From assembly GCA_016169945.1 (NCBI GenBank), contig JADLSH010000273.1, positions 1,469,001 to 1,533,000 on the forward strand: 64,000 nucleotides of DNA. Direction: 5' to 3'. The notes below the pieces were generated by a model. The model did not search any database, was not told where the DNA came from, and saw only the letters and a program-made list of their open reading frames with translations. This stretch comes from Trachythela sp. YZ-2020 (lineage: Eukaryota > Cnidaria > Anthozoa > Malacalcyonacea > Clavulariidae). Position 1 is the stretch's first letter, and each line of letters begins with the position of its first letter. A program made the position numbers and the translations under genes. This document shows positions 31,550 through 41,100 of the stretch, in pieces.

Positions 31550-32045
31550 TTTTACCAGCCCGCTGTGTAGTAACTTCAATAAAAGGTCATACAAAAGAAG
31601 TGCATAGGGAACCACGCAAAGAGAGAATTATTCAATAATTATTTCAATTCATACAATTTACATACCAAAACATTTTGGTCCGTCATTAGTGAACCCTTTC
31701 TTACATATGCACCTGTAAGAACCCCGGATATTCTTGCACGAGTCAAAAGTCGTAAGATTGCATGGAGATGATGCGCATTCATCGATATCTAAACAAAACA
31801 GTCAAAGAGAAATTATATTATTATACAAAAAATACAAAGAACAAGAGATATTTCATGCAACAGATTAATAGTCTTGTTGTCAATAGGAACATGTAGAGTA
31901 TAAATTAATATTTTCTGTTTTGTGTTAGCTAGGCGTCGGTCACATGCATATCACGGCGACATTGTTAGAACGACAGGATTCAACATACTTCGTAATGCTA
32001 ATCTATAGTATAGCTACGCGGGCGGTAAAATGCACTAAAATTGAA
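31550..32045. repeat. Segmental duplicate of 26027-26560, including the EGF exon and flanking introns
   Basis: Besides the exon, both regions share GTAACTTCAATAAAA, CATACAAAAGAAGTGCA and AATTATTCAATAATTAT on the 3' side of the gene. On the other side they share AGTCAAAGAGAAATTATATT, CAAGAGATATTTCATGCAAC, AATAGGAACATGTAGAGTAT and GGCGGTAAAATGCACTAAAA. Intron sequence is almost as similar as the exon, so the copy is recent. Small insertions distinguish the two, for example near 31965. Confidence 0.85.
31666..31788 (-). CDS. Calcium-binding EGF-like exon (duplicate of the 26.2 kb exon)
   Basis: The exon is 123 nt, phase 1-1, with the same acceptor (TGTTTAG) and donor (TTTG|GTATGT) as the exon at 26181-26303. 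It encodes (D)IDECASSPCNLTTFDSCKN, then IRGSYRCICKKGFTNDGPKC. It differs at several amino acids (for example E/R before CIC, and Y/N, T/P in the last loop) while keeping all six cysteines and the frame, so it is not an obvious pseudogene. It lies upstream of the other EGF exons on the minus strand and extends the domain array. Confidence 0.83.
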
Positions 32046-32189
32046 TGACGAAAAAGGGTGTTTAGCGAACACGAAAACGTAATGATTTTTAGAGACAAAT
32101 ATTGTCACCAAGGCAACCGCGTTGGTTGCTGCATGCATAAATTAGCACACGGATTAACGTTTTATACAATTTATTTGGAAAATATAACA

Positions 32190-32590
32190 AATTTGTAGAG
32201 ATAAATTACTTTAAATATATTGTCCGATTCTAACAGTATCCTCAAGCTTGGATTGTTTAACTTTAAATATATTTCCATCTTCGGTCAGTAGGAGTTTGCG
32301 TTTATGTCCCTTGTGATAAACATTAAAATAAACACAATTTAATTTGAAAATACATTTATTTCTTACAACATTATCATGATTAGCTATAAGTGAAGTGCAG
32401 ACAAAGATTTTTTTAGGATTCATTGTCAGTATCTTCGTCGACATTATGCGCCATTCGAGTGTCTCTGATAAGTTTTTTTAAAGGAATTTCCTCTTGTCAA
32501 CAGCAGCCTCTAGAGCTTCTTTAGGGTCAAAATCATCGTTTACAAATTCATCCCTCGTTCTCATAACTTTTTTGTTCACTGGATCCTTCT
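32190..32590 (-). pseudogene. Unknown gene fragment, second copy of 58.57-58.82 kb
   Basis: The minus strand reads ELKKDPVNKKVMRTRDEFVN, DDFDPKEALEAAVDKR, then a frame change at an A-run and LIRDTRMAHNVDEDTDNES-stop near 32424. After the stop the sequence still matches the copy at 58.7 kb through TTGTAGCTAATCATGATAAT-like and AAATTAAATTGTGTTTA words, so 3' untranslated sequence is included. The match starts abruptly near 32590. The protein is acidic at its C-terminus; I do not recognise the family. Confidence 0.5.
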
Positions 32591-32618
32591 TTAATTCAAA
32601 ACAATTAAAACTGATTCT

Positions 32619-33245
32619 ATGAGGTCAAAACAATTAAAACTGATTCTATGCCTTCGCACGTCAGTTATTGTTCATGCAGGTACTAATAATGTTCCTACTG
32701 AAACACCTGATTTAAGTGCTAAGAAGATTGAGAGCCTAGCACTGAGCATAAAGGAAAAGTTCCCGGACTCCAGAATTGGGCTGTCCAGCATTACGCTAAG
32801 GCGCGACCTTATATTAGACGAAAAAGTCAAGACCGTAAACAAAGCGTTGCAAGAGATCTGTATAAAATACCATTTTGATTTTATTGACAATGACAACTTG
32901 GATAATACGTGTCTAAATGGAAGCCAACTACACTTAAATGCAAAAGGTTCTGCCTTTTTAGCCACTAACTTTATAAGGTTCTTGAGGGGAAACGACGTGA
33001 CATCACGCCCGAGAAACCAAAGAAGCGAGGGATTTTTTTACAACCCGACATCGCAGATGAATTTGCTAGAAGGCCTACTAAAGCTAGTGGTAAGCACCCA
33101 GCATCGCACGAGGAACATCAGAAGGAAGTAACTCTAACTTGGTGTGAACCAAACATCGCAAATAAGATAAGTAATATTTCAGAAGATCATAGAATTAAGG
33201 AAATTAAGAATTCCAAAGGCTTTAGAGTTGCATGTTTAAATATTA
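32619..33245 (+). pseudogene. Retroelement ORF with SGNH hydrolase-like domain, then start of endonuclease
   Basis: The frame reads VIVHAGTNNVPTETPD, KEKFPDSRIGLSSIT, FDFIDNDNL and LNGSQLHLNAKGSAFL. The GTNN block, the D-N-D-N segment and the S-x-LHLN histidine block are blocks III and V of SGNH/GDSL hydrolases. The nucleophile block GDS is missing at the truncated start. Beyond the stop at 33131, GFRVACLNING (33215-33250) is the usual beginning of an APE endonuclease, so this is the ORF1-ORF2 junction of a CR1-like element. It ends abruptly at the palindromic-word array. A 25-bp direct duplication, AAAACAATTAAAACTGATTC plus TATG, lies at its left edge (32597-32650). Confidence 0.7.
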
Positions 33246-33261
33246 ATGGTACGTACGTAAA

Positions 33262-33720
33262 AAAAAAAGCATTTTTATATTTGAGTAGATTTTACTCATT
33301 TTTTGAGTAATTGTACTGTTTACTCAATAATTTGAGTAAATTTTACTCGCATATTCGGTAAAGACCACTATACTCCTTCATGTGAGTAAACAACAACTCA
33401 AAATTTTGAGTAAAATGCCTTGAGTAACTGTTACTCATAAAAATTGCGTATCACTTACTCAACAATGAGTAAATTACTAAGTAAACTTTACTCAAAGGTA
33501 TGAGTATATTTCCTCTACTCAATATTTTGAGTAAAATCAAATTTTTACTCTTTTATTGAGTAAACGAAATATTTACTCAAAATCTTGAGTTAATGTATGT
33601 TTAAGATTGACTCAATATTTTGAGTAAACAACAACTCAATATTTTGAGTAAACTCTAAATCTATATTTTGAGTAAACAACAACTCAATATTTTGCGTAAA
33701 CTCTAAATCTACATTTAATA
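33262..33720. repeat. Array of palindromic GAGTAAA/TTTACTC words
   Basis: GAGTAA and its complement TTACTC occur more than two dozen times with variable spacing, often as near-palindromes such as TTTGAGTAAATTTTACTC. Toward the right end a 40-bp unit, AACAACTCAATATTTTGAG plus TAAACTCTAAATCTA, repeats two to three times. Spacers are AT-rich. Neither a monomer of fixed length nor any coding sequence is present. Confidence 0.8.
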
Positions 33721-33731
33721 AACTATGCAGT

Positions 33732-33732
<1 letters not shown>

Positions 33733-33780
<48 letters not shown>
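33733..33780. repeat. TA microsatellite
   Basis: About 23 TA units. Further TA tracts lie at 33967-33985, 34053-34081 and 34300-34330, so each of the next two structures is bounded by TA repeats. Confidence 0.95.
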
Positions 33781-33781
<1 letters not shown>

Positions 33782-34053
33782 GTGTAGGTTTAGGTCTACG
33801 AAACGCAAAGAGTGCTCGACAACATATAGTTAGAGCAAATTATAGATTTTCGCTTACCTCAAAATTTGTCTGCAACAGGCTGTTTCATCTGTGAAAAAAA
33901 CTGCCTGATGATTCTTTCACAGATGAAACAGCCTGTTGCAGACAAGTTTTGAGGTAAGCGAAAATCTATATATATATATATATATAATCTATAATTTGCT
34001 CTAACTATATGTTGTCGAGCACTCTTTGCGTTTCGTAGACCTAAACCTACACG
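33781..34053. repeat. Long palindrome between TA tracts, possible inverted Penelope-like terminal units
   Basis: 33781-33893 (CGTGTAGGTTTAGGTCTACG, GAGTGCTCGACAACATATAG, GCTTACCTCAAAA, GCAACAGGCTGTTTCATCTG) is repeated in reverse complement at 33917-34053. A TA insertion of about 25 bp sits in the right arm. The centre holds AAAAAAACTGCCTGATGATT. Flanking TA tracts and a hammerhead-like word at the centre resemble head-to-head terminal units of a PLE, but no coding sequence confirms this. Confidence 0.65.
33901..33941 (+). ncRNA. Hammerhead-like motif at the centre of the palindrome
   Basis: CTGC (33901-33904) pairs with GCAG (33938-33941) as stem I. Box 1 CTGATGA (33905-33911) and GAAA (33925-33928) are intact. 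Stem III is ACA/TGT with loop GCC, and the predicted cleavage is after T33937. Stem II (33912-33924) is weak: TCT/AGA with a T-T mismatch where a G-C pair is normal. It may be a degenerate PLE hammerhead or a coincidence. Confidence 0.4.
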
Positions 34054-34082
34054 TATATATATATATATATATATATATATAA

Positions 34083-34300
34083 TGCAAAAGCTCACTTCCC
34101 TTGTGGTCGTTTGAGCACTCTGGGCCCAAGACACTTCACGCATGTCTGGATGCGCATGTGTCTGAGTATTGTACCACATGCGCTTGGTGAGGGCAAGAGT
34201 ATGGTGTATAAATACGAAGTCACTCGCATCTAGACTGCGTTACAAGCTGCACTGACGAGCCGTTGAACGGCGAAACATGCATGTCTGCAGATTTGACTAT
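34083..34300 (+). mobile_element. Solo terminal unit with TATA box and hammerhead, between TA tracts
   Basis: About 220 bp of non-TA sequence is bounded by TA repeats on both sides. It contains GTGTATAAATAC (34204-34215), a candidate TATA box about 35 bp upstream of the hammerhead. This promoter-plus-hammerhead layout matches terminal units of Penelope-like elements and related hammerhead retroelements; no protein is present. Which element it belongs to is inference. Confidence 0.5.
34247..34290 (+). ncRNA. Type I hammerhead ribozyme with intact catalytic core
   Basis: Stem I is CTGCA (34247-34251) with TGCAG (34286-34290). Box 1 CTGACGA (34252-34258) matches CUGANGA. Stem II is GCCGT (34259-34263), loop TGA, ACGGC (34267-34271), with the preferred G-C closing pair. 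GAAA lies at 34272-34275. Stem III comes from the self-complementary ACATGCATGT (34275-34284), and predicted self-cleavage is after C34285 (GUC site). Every conserved core base is present. The tiny stem III hairpin suggests activity as a dimer, as reported for PLE-associated hammerheads. Confidence 0.85.
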
Positions 34301-34385
34301 AAATATATATACATATATACTGATATATAGGCATCCTTTAAATTCTTCCCTTCGTAGCTACTTCAATTTACTGTAAACAATCCAC

Positions 34386-34694
34386 TCAATAGCGCAAAAC
34401 CACAAACGATTTCTTTGCATTGCTGCCAAATCCCTGATGGATTCCCTGTGGATGAAAATCCGGCAAATCGTCTTGCTTGATAAAATTAACATCATGACAA
34501 GGTATCACTTCGTAAGCATTCAGAGATTCTGAATATTCCAGCACTTCCAAAGTATGGTACTGGAATATAATATCCCCCAAGACAAGAATCACTTTCGTTA
34601 TTTTCCCAAGGTATGGCTCACCATAATTTAGCCCAGTAACAATGACACAGCCTACAGAATAGCGAGTACCATATATCTTAACCCAAGACATCCT
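34386..34694 (-). CDS. Terminal exon of an uncharacterised protein
   Basis: Behind the acceptor CTTTGTCTTGCAG the minus frame reads MSWVKIYGTRYSVGCVIVTG, KITKVILVLGDIIFQYHTL, YEVIPCHDVNF and SFVVLRY-stop at 34386. The regular beta-strand pattern and a C-terminus ending in VVLRY/VVLKY are what I associate with multicopy uncharacterised fish and cnidarian proteins. I cannot name a function. The splice acceptor and unbroken frame support a real exon, but it may belong to a dispersed gene family. Confidence 0.5.
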   Translation of the reverse strand, partial: RMSWVKIYGTRYSVGCVIVTGLNYGEPYLGKITKVILVLGDIIFQYHTLEVLEYSESLNAYEVIPCHDVNFIKQDDLPDFHPQGIHQGFGSNAKKSFVVLRY

Positions 34695-35264
34695 GCAAGA
34701 CAAAGTTGACAATTACACCTTGAATAGGGATTAGAGCAATTACATCTTGAATAGGGATGCAATCATTCTAATTATCACCCTAAATAGGAGCTGTCTGCAA
34801 CCCTCAGACTGCTCGAAGCGCCTTGAGATAGAGGGTTTCAATTTTGCTTTGAAATAAGCACATATGTAAAACAAATTGAGCACGCAAGATGAGAAGGCAC
34901 AGCTTTATTAGAAAATAATCCTACAGGCTCTGAAACTTAAGAAAATTTAGTTGGGAAAAAATCGTGTAAGTAAAGGCTCACATGGAGAGATTGTTTTTAA
35001 CTGTTTGGTGTGCCTGGTGTCCCCGTCGTTCTCTATCAATATGTATTAGGAGTTTAGTGCGTGTTTTTGCGTGTACGAAATTTGTTATATTTGGCGAAGC
35101 TAACTATATAAATAAGTTGAATATTTTTCATATTAATTTATTGAAGCCTTCATATTAATTTATTGAAGCGTTTATTTGACGTGGAATGTTAATGACCTAT
35201 CAATGAAGGATATAATTAACATGCGAACCAATCATATACTGAGTTTAATAATAATAAATAATAA

Positions 35265-36110
35265 TAATATTTATTCAGGAAGCTCCATTCACCGGAGTGT
35301 TTTACAAGAAGGTCCTGCGATATATATCATTCAATATTATAAAAGTTAAACTAAAACTAAGCTATATTAAAAATTTTAAAATATTTACAAAGTGTGATAG
35401 ATTACGTATAGAAAGTTCAATTACATTAATTGTTTTAGCTTTATTTTAAAAAGCTGAAAATTATTAGATTGTTTTAGTTCAAGAGGTAATGAGTTCCATT
35501 CAGACAGAGATTGGTATACAAATTGTTGTTTTCCCCAATTTGTTCGAGAGAGTGGTAGATGGTAGTGGTTATTTTGGCGGGTTTCATAGGTATGAATTTG
35601 GGAGTTTTTTGTCAGGTGAAAATCAAAGTCGACCATATTGTTGATGGATTTGAAGGCACAGATACAACGGTGGTATTTTCGGCGAATGGAAAGGGGTTTC
35701 CAGTCAAGAGTGTGTAAAGCTTCAGTAGCAGAGGAGTGGCGGGGAAGATCAAGGATAATTCTGGCAGCGTTATGTTGTAGGGTTTGGAGGTGATTCATCA
35801 GAGTAGTGTTATTTTTGTCTCCCCATACGATATCACTGTAGTCGAAAAGAGGGAGGACAAGGCTGTTGTAGATGGTTAGTCTAGCTTGTATTGGCAGTAA
35901 ATACTTTATGCGGCGAATAAGGCCAAGGCGCTGATTAACCTTCTTGCTAATGTTGTCAATATGGTCTGACCAGGTTAGATTTTGTTGGATCGTCACTCCC
36001 AAGTATTTAAAAGCGTTCATTTCCTTTGGCGCGGACGATTCAAATGACTCAAATTTCATTGTCAGCTTCAGAGCTAGAGCTTTGGAAAGGTGCGCTCAAG
36101 GCTTTACTAA
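35265..36110 (-). pseudogene. Non-LTR reverse transcriptase C-terminal fragment, 5'-truncated
   Basis: The minus frame from 36059 reads NAFKYLGVTIQQNLTWSDHI, QRLGLIRRIKYLLP, PLFDYSDIVWGDKN, LQHNAARIILDLP and WNSLPLELKQ. This is the thumb and C-terminal region that follows the RT domain in CR1/L2-type elements (KYLGV-x-I-D-x-L-W-x-x-H; N-x-A-A-R-x-I; SLPL). The 3' end, at the left, carries an ATT-rich tail near 35250-35275. The RT palm is lost by 5' truncation at about 36110. It is dead. Confidence 0.82.
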
Positions 36111-37370
36111 GTTGTGTTTGTGTCTTTGCGATAACGCTAGCCGAATATTCTGAATATAAGTTTTTGTTGAGCTGAAAGAAAGATGTTGACAGTTGAGGAG
36201 ATTCAATCGTGGCTTGTCAAAGTTGGCTTTGTGGAGTACTGTCAGGCGTTCGAAGGAATGTTGTTCAGTGCGAATTGTTGCGCAAATATATTTTAGTTTA
36301 TGTTGTTGACTCCAAAGTTCAATCACGCACATAACGCATATATTAAAACTCCATCATTCAATCTTATAAACGAAATATGCTATATACGAATACTGCCATG
36401 TGATTGTAAACACGCCTGAAAAACAAGATGTTTCAAGTGATTCAAATGCACTCCGAATTCACGACTCATGTATGACGAAAAATCACGTGCCGTAGCACAT
36501 ACATTAGACATTGTCATGATCCCAAAATACTTCGTATATATATATTGTTTCTATTCTTCTGAGCAAGAAAAGATGCATTGATGAAATATACATGTTTGAA
36601 ATGTATTTACAAACTTTATTCTTAAAATCTCGTGTGCGAGTCTATCGATCATATTGTAATTTTAACCGGGTTGTTGAAATCCTTTCACACCACAGTCTCT
36701 CACACAGGCTGACCTAGCTGTTGAATAATTATGAATTCGGCTACTATAATGAATCTAAACTTAGCCTAGATAGGGTTTCTTTATAAAATATACTGGCCTG
36801 GATCCAATTAGAATACTGACTTGAAAATGTAGGAAGCAAGCATAAAAGGTATAATCTGAACCCAAGCATACTTGGCACAACAGGTTGTCTGGTATAAACT
36901 GCATAGCCTGTATAATTGTGGGTTTTTCCTTTTCCTTTACGATAGTTAGTATGTATTGAGGATGAAATATTTGTATAATAATATATACTGAAAAACGAGT
37001 GCATCGCGGAGTTCAACTTGGTCCTCTATAGGGATTAGAACCCTAGCCCATGTGATAGCTAGGGGGCATAGGCTTGAATTTTGCCAATTTGTAGCGGGTG
37101 TAGTTTTGATTCCTGATGGGGGACCTAAGCAATGTCCAAGTCATGGAATTTTCCTAATTGTTGTTGATACATACCAACCACAAAAATCTCAGCTGCTTTA
37201 TGCACAGTGCTGTATTATGAAATATATGTAGCGAGATGAAAAGGCCCTGGTCATTGTCTCTTATACAACAAATTGTAATATAGGCAACTTGTATTGGGTG
37301 TACATGTATTACCTCTATTCAAGCTAGATAAGGTAAAAATATTTATGTGCCTACAATAATGTTTAGATAA
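36111..37370. other. No gene recognised
   Basis: Only short chance frames and scattered TA words are present. A minus-strand word GGGTTCTAATCCC near 37028-37040 resembles a tRNA-type B box, but no matching A box or cloverleaf could be drawn. Confidence 0.35.
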
Positions 37371-37496
37371 TATGCTTGATGGGGAAGCTTTACAAAGTTT
37401 AACCGAAAGAGCTTTGGAAATATTAATTCCAATAATTGGGCATCAAATGAAGTTTTTGAAATTAGTTGAAGAGATTAAAAAAAGGATGTGGAATGC
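37371..37496 (+). pseudogene. SAM-domain-like exon fragment
   Basis: After TGTTTAG the plus strand reads NMLDGEALQSLTERALEILI, PIIGHQMKFLKLVEEI, KKRMW, then a stop at 37516. The pattern L-x-G-x-x-L-x-x-L-x-x-x-x-L-x-x-L-x-P-x-x-G-x-x-x-x-x-L-x-x-x-I is the second half of a sterile alpha motif. The acceptor and phase are plausible, but no partner exon was found. SAM domains mediate protein-protein binding. Confidence is limited by the short length. Confidence 0.4.
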
Positions 37497-37519
37497 AAAG
37501 AATTGGGAGCATTGATTGT

Positions 37520-38110
37520 GGAACATGACCTGAATGAAGGCGCATAGACAAGCTTTGACCCTCCAGAGGGGCAAGATGAAAATGATCTAAGCCCACCAGT
37601 AACACCTGAAGTTGTAATAGTTTTTTTTTTCAACTTTTAAATACTGTGAGAAACAAATCATTTTTATTTTGAAACATGTCTTAGAGTTATACACAGCCAA
37701 CTAACACCCACTTCTGGCACATAGAGGGGCCTCACAAGAGGACGGAAGCACATTTGTCCAGAGAAGGGTCCCCAGCGAGTAGTGAATTAGAAAAATTCTA
37801 CTCTCTGATTCAAAAAATCCATTTGTTGTATATCATTTTTCCATGTAAATATTTGAAATAATTTAAACGTTCCCTATATATTTTCCTAATGTGATAATTA
37901 ATATCTTGTGATTAGAAGAAGGAATTAACCAATATACTATGCTTACATAGGGACTGGGGATTTTCTATAGTGTTTTTGCCCTAATCAAAATATAATGTTG
38001 GCCATGTCTCAGGAATGGAGGCGAAGGCTTGGTCAATTGAATGGTGCTTAAAGCAGGCATTCTACTGTATAAACAGGATTAACTCTTTCAACCCCAATGT
38101 TCTTGAAGCA
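37520..38110. other. Left flank of the satellite, no gene recognised
   Basis: A unique sequence with a T-run at 37621-37630 and no clear exon. The plus frame that begins at 38015 simply runs into the first satellite monomer. Confidence 0.4.
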
Positions 38111-38114
38111 TTCC

Positions 38115-41100
38115 CTCTTGACTGGCATGTAAATACAAGCCACTCATTAAAGGGGAGATACATAGATGAATACATTCTGCGCTTTAGAGACTTTTTGGGC
38201 TAATAATAAATAAACCGGTTCTAAGAACAAGTGCATTAGTATGAACTTAATTTGTTTGGATAAAAAATTGTTTAAATTTACGATTTTCTAAAAATTGATT
38301 AGCAAAAGGCTACTAGTTCAAATAACATTGCACTATGCAGTGCTGTTTTACAGCTTTTGTGTAAGGTCGCCACAGCACCCTTGACCAATAGCTCACTCAG
38401 GTGGCACTTTCAGAGTCACCTGTCAGTGAGAATTGCTTTGTCCCTATTCAAACTTGTATTCATTTATGTTGATGCAGTTTACGGTTGTGTAAGGTGGTTT
38501 TTGCCACCTTTTACAATCACCTCTTTTGAGTGGCATGTAAATACAAGCCACTCATTAAAGGGGAGACACATAGACGTATACATTATGTGCTTTAGAGACT
38601 TTTTGGGCTATATATAAATAAACCGGTTCTAAGAACAAGTGCATTAGTATGAACTTAATTTGTTTGGATCAAAAATTGTTTACATGTATGAATTTCTAAA
38701 AATTGGTTAGCAAAAGGCTACTAATTAAAATAACAGTACAGGTTGTCTTGAATATTTCACTTGGCAGTGCTGTTTTACAGCTTTTGTGTAAGGTCGCCCA
38801 GAGCACATTTGACCAATAGCTCACTCAGGTGCACTTTCAGAGCCACCTGTCAGTGATAATTGCTTTGTCCTTATTCAAAACTAGTATTCATTTATGTTGA
38901 TGCAGTGTACTGTTGTTGTGTAAGGTGGATTTTGCCACCTTTTACCAGCACCTCTTTTGAGTGGCATGTAAATACAAGCCACTCATTAACGGGGAGATAT
39001 ATAGACGTATACATTATGTGCTTTAGAGACTTTTTGGACTATTAATAAATAAACTGGTTCTAAGAACAAGTGCATTAGTATGAACTTAATTTGTTTCGAT
39101 CGAAAATTGTTTACATGTTTGATTTTCTAAAAATTGATTAGCAAAAGGCTACTAATTAAAATAACAGTACAGGTTGTCTTGAACATTGCACTAGGTAGTG
39201 CTGTTTTACAGCTTTTGTGTAAGGTCGCCACAGCACCTTTGACCATTAGCTCACTCAGGTGGCACTTTCAGAGCCACCTGTCAGTGAGAATTGCTTTGTC
39301 CTTATTCAAACTTGTATTCATTTATGTTGATGCAATTTACTGTTGTGGTGTAAGGTGGTTTTTGCCACCTTTTACCAGCACGTATTTTGAGTGGCATGTA
39401 AATACGAGCCACTCATTAAAGGGGAGATACATAGATGTATACATTCTGTGCTTTAGAGACTTTTTGGGCTATTAATAAATAAACCGGTTCTAAGAACTAG
39501 TGCATTAGTATGAACTTAATTTGTTTGGATAAAAAATTGTTTACATGTATGATTTTCTAAAAATTGGTTAGCAAAAGGCTACTAATTAAAATAACAGTAC
39601 AGGTTGTCTTGAATATTTCACTTGGCAGTGCTGTTTTACAGCTTTTGTGTAAGGTCGCCCAGAGCACATTTGACCAATAGCTCACTCAGGTGCACTTTCA
39701 GAGCCACCTGTCAGTGATAATTGCTTTGTCCTTATTCAAAACTAGTATTCATTTATGTTGATGCAGTGTACTGTTGTTGTGTAAGGTGGATTTTGCCACC
39801 TTTTACCAGCACCTCTTTTGAGTGGCATGTAAATACAAGCCACTCATTAACGGGGAGATACATAGACGTATACATTATGTGCTTTAGAGACTTTTTGGAC
39901 TATTAATAAATAAACTGGTTCTAAGAACAAGTGCATTAGTATGAACTTAATTTGTTTCGATCGAAAATTGTTTACATGTTTGATTTTCTAAAAATTGATT
40001 AGCAAAAGGCTACTAATTAAAATAACAGTACAGGTTGTCTTGAACATTGCACTAGGTAGTGCTGTTTTACAACTTTTGTGTAAGGTCGCCACAGCACCTT
40101 TGACCATTAGCTCACTCAGGTGGCACTTTCAGAGCCACCTGTCAGTGAGAATTGCTTTGTCCTTATTCAAACTTGTATTCATTTATGTTGATGCAATTTA
40201 CTGTTGTGGTGTAAGGTGGTTTTTGCCACCTTTTACCAACACCTCTTTTGAGTGGCATGTAAATACAAGCCACTCATTAAAGGGGAGATACATAGACGTA
40301 TGCATTATGTGCTTTAGAGACTTTTTGGGCTATATATAAATAAACCGGTTCTAAGAACAAGTGCATTAGTATGAACTTAATTTGTTTGGATAAAAATTGT
40401 TTACATGTATGATTTTCTAAAAATTGGTTAGCAAAAGGCACAGTACAGGTTGTCTTGAATATTTCACTTGGCAGTGCTGTTTTACAGCTTTTGTGTAAGG
40501 TCGCCCAGAGCACCTTTGACCAATAGCTCACTCAGGTGCACTTTCAGAGCCACCTGTCAGTGATAATTGCTTTGTCCTTATTCAAAACTAGTATTCATTT
40601 ATGTTGATGCAGTGTACTGTTGTTGTGTAAAGTGGATTTTGCCACCTTTTACCAGCACCTCTTTTGAGTGGCATGTAAATACAAGCCACTCATTAACGGG
40701 GAGATACATAGACGTATACATTATGTGCTTTAGAGACTTTTTGGACTATTAATAAATAAACTGGTTCTAAGAACAAGTGCATTAGTATGAACTTAATTTG
40801 TTTCGATCGAAAATTGTTTACATGTTTGATTTTCTAAAAATTGATTAGCAAAAGGCTACTAATTAAAATAACAGTACAGGTTGTCTTGAACATTGCACTA
40901 GGTAGTGCTGTTTTACATCTTTTGTGTAAGGTCGCCACAGCACCTTTGACAACTAGCTCACTCAGGTGGCACTTTCAGAGCCACCTGTCAGTGAGAATTG
41001 CTTTGTCCTTATTCAAAATTGTATTCATTTATGTTGATGCAATTTACTGTTGTGGTGTAAGGTGGTTTTTGCCACCTTTTACCAGGACCTCTTTTGAGTG

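Noticed and set aside
37021..37090. tRNA-derived SINE or tRNA gene on the minus strand
   Set aside because: Only a B-box-like word GGGTTCTAATCCC and a possible T-arm fit. No A box, anticodon arm or acceptor stem could be drawn.
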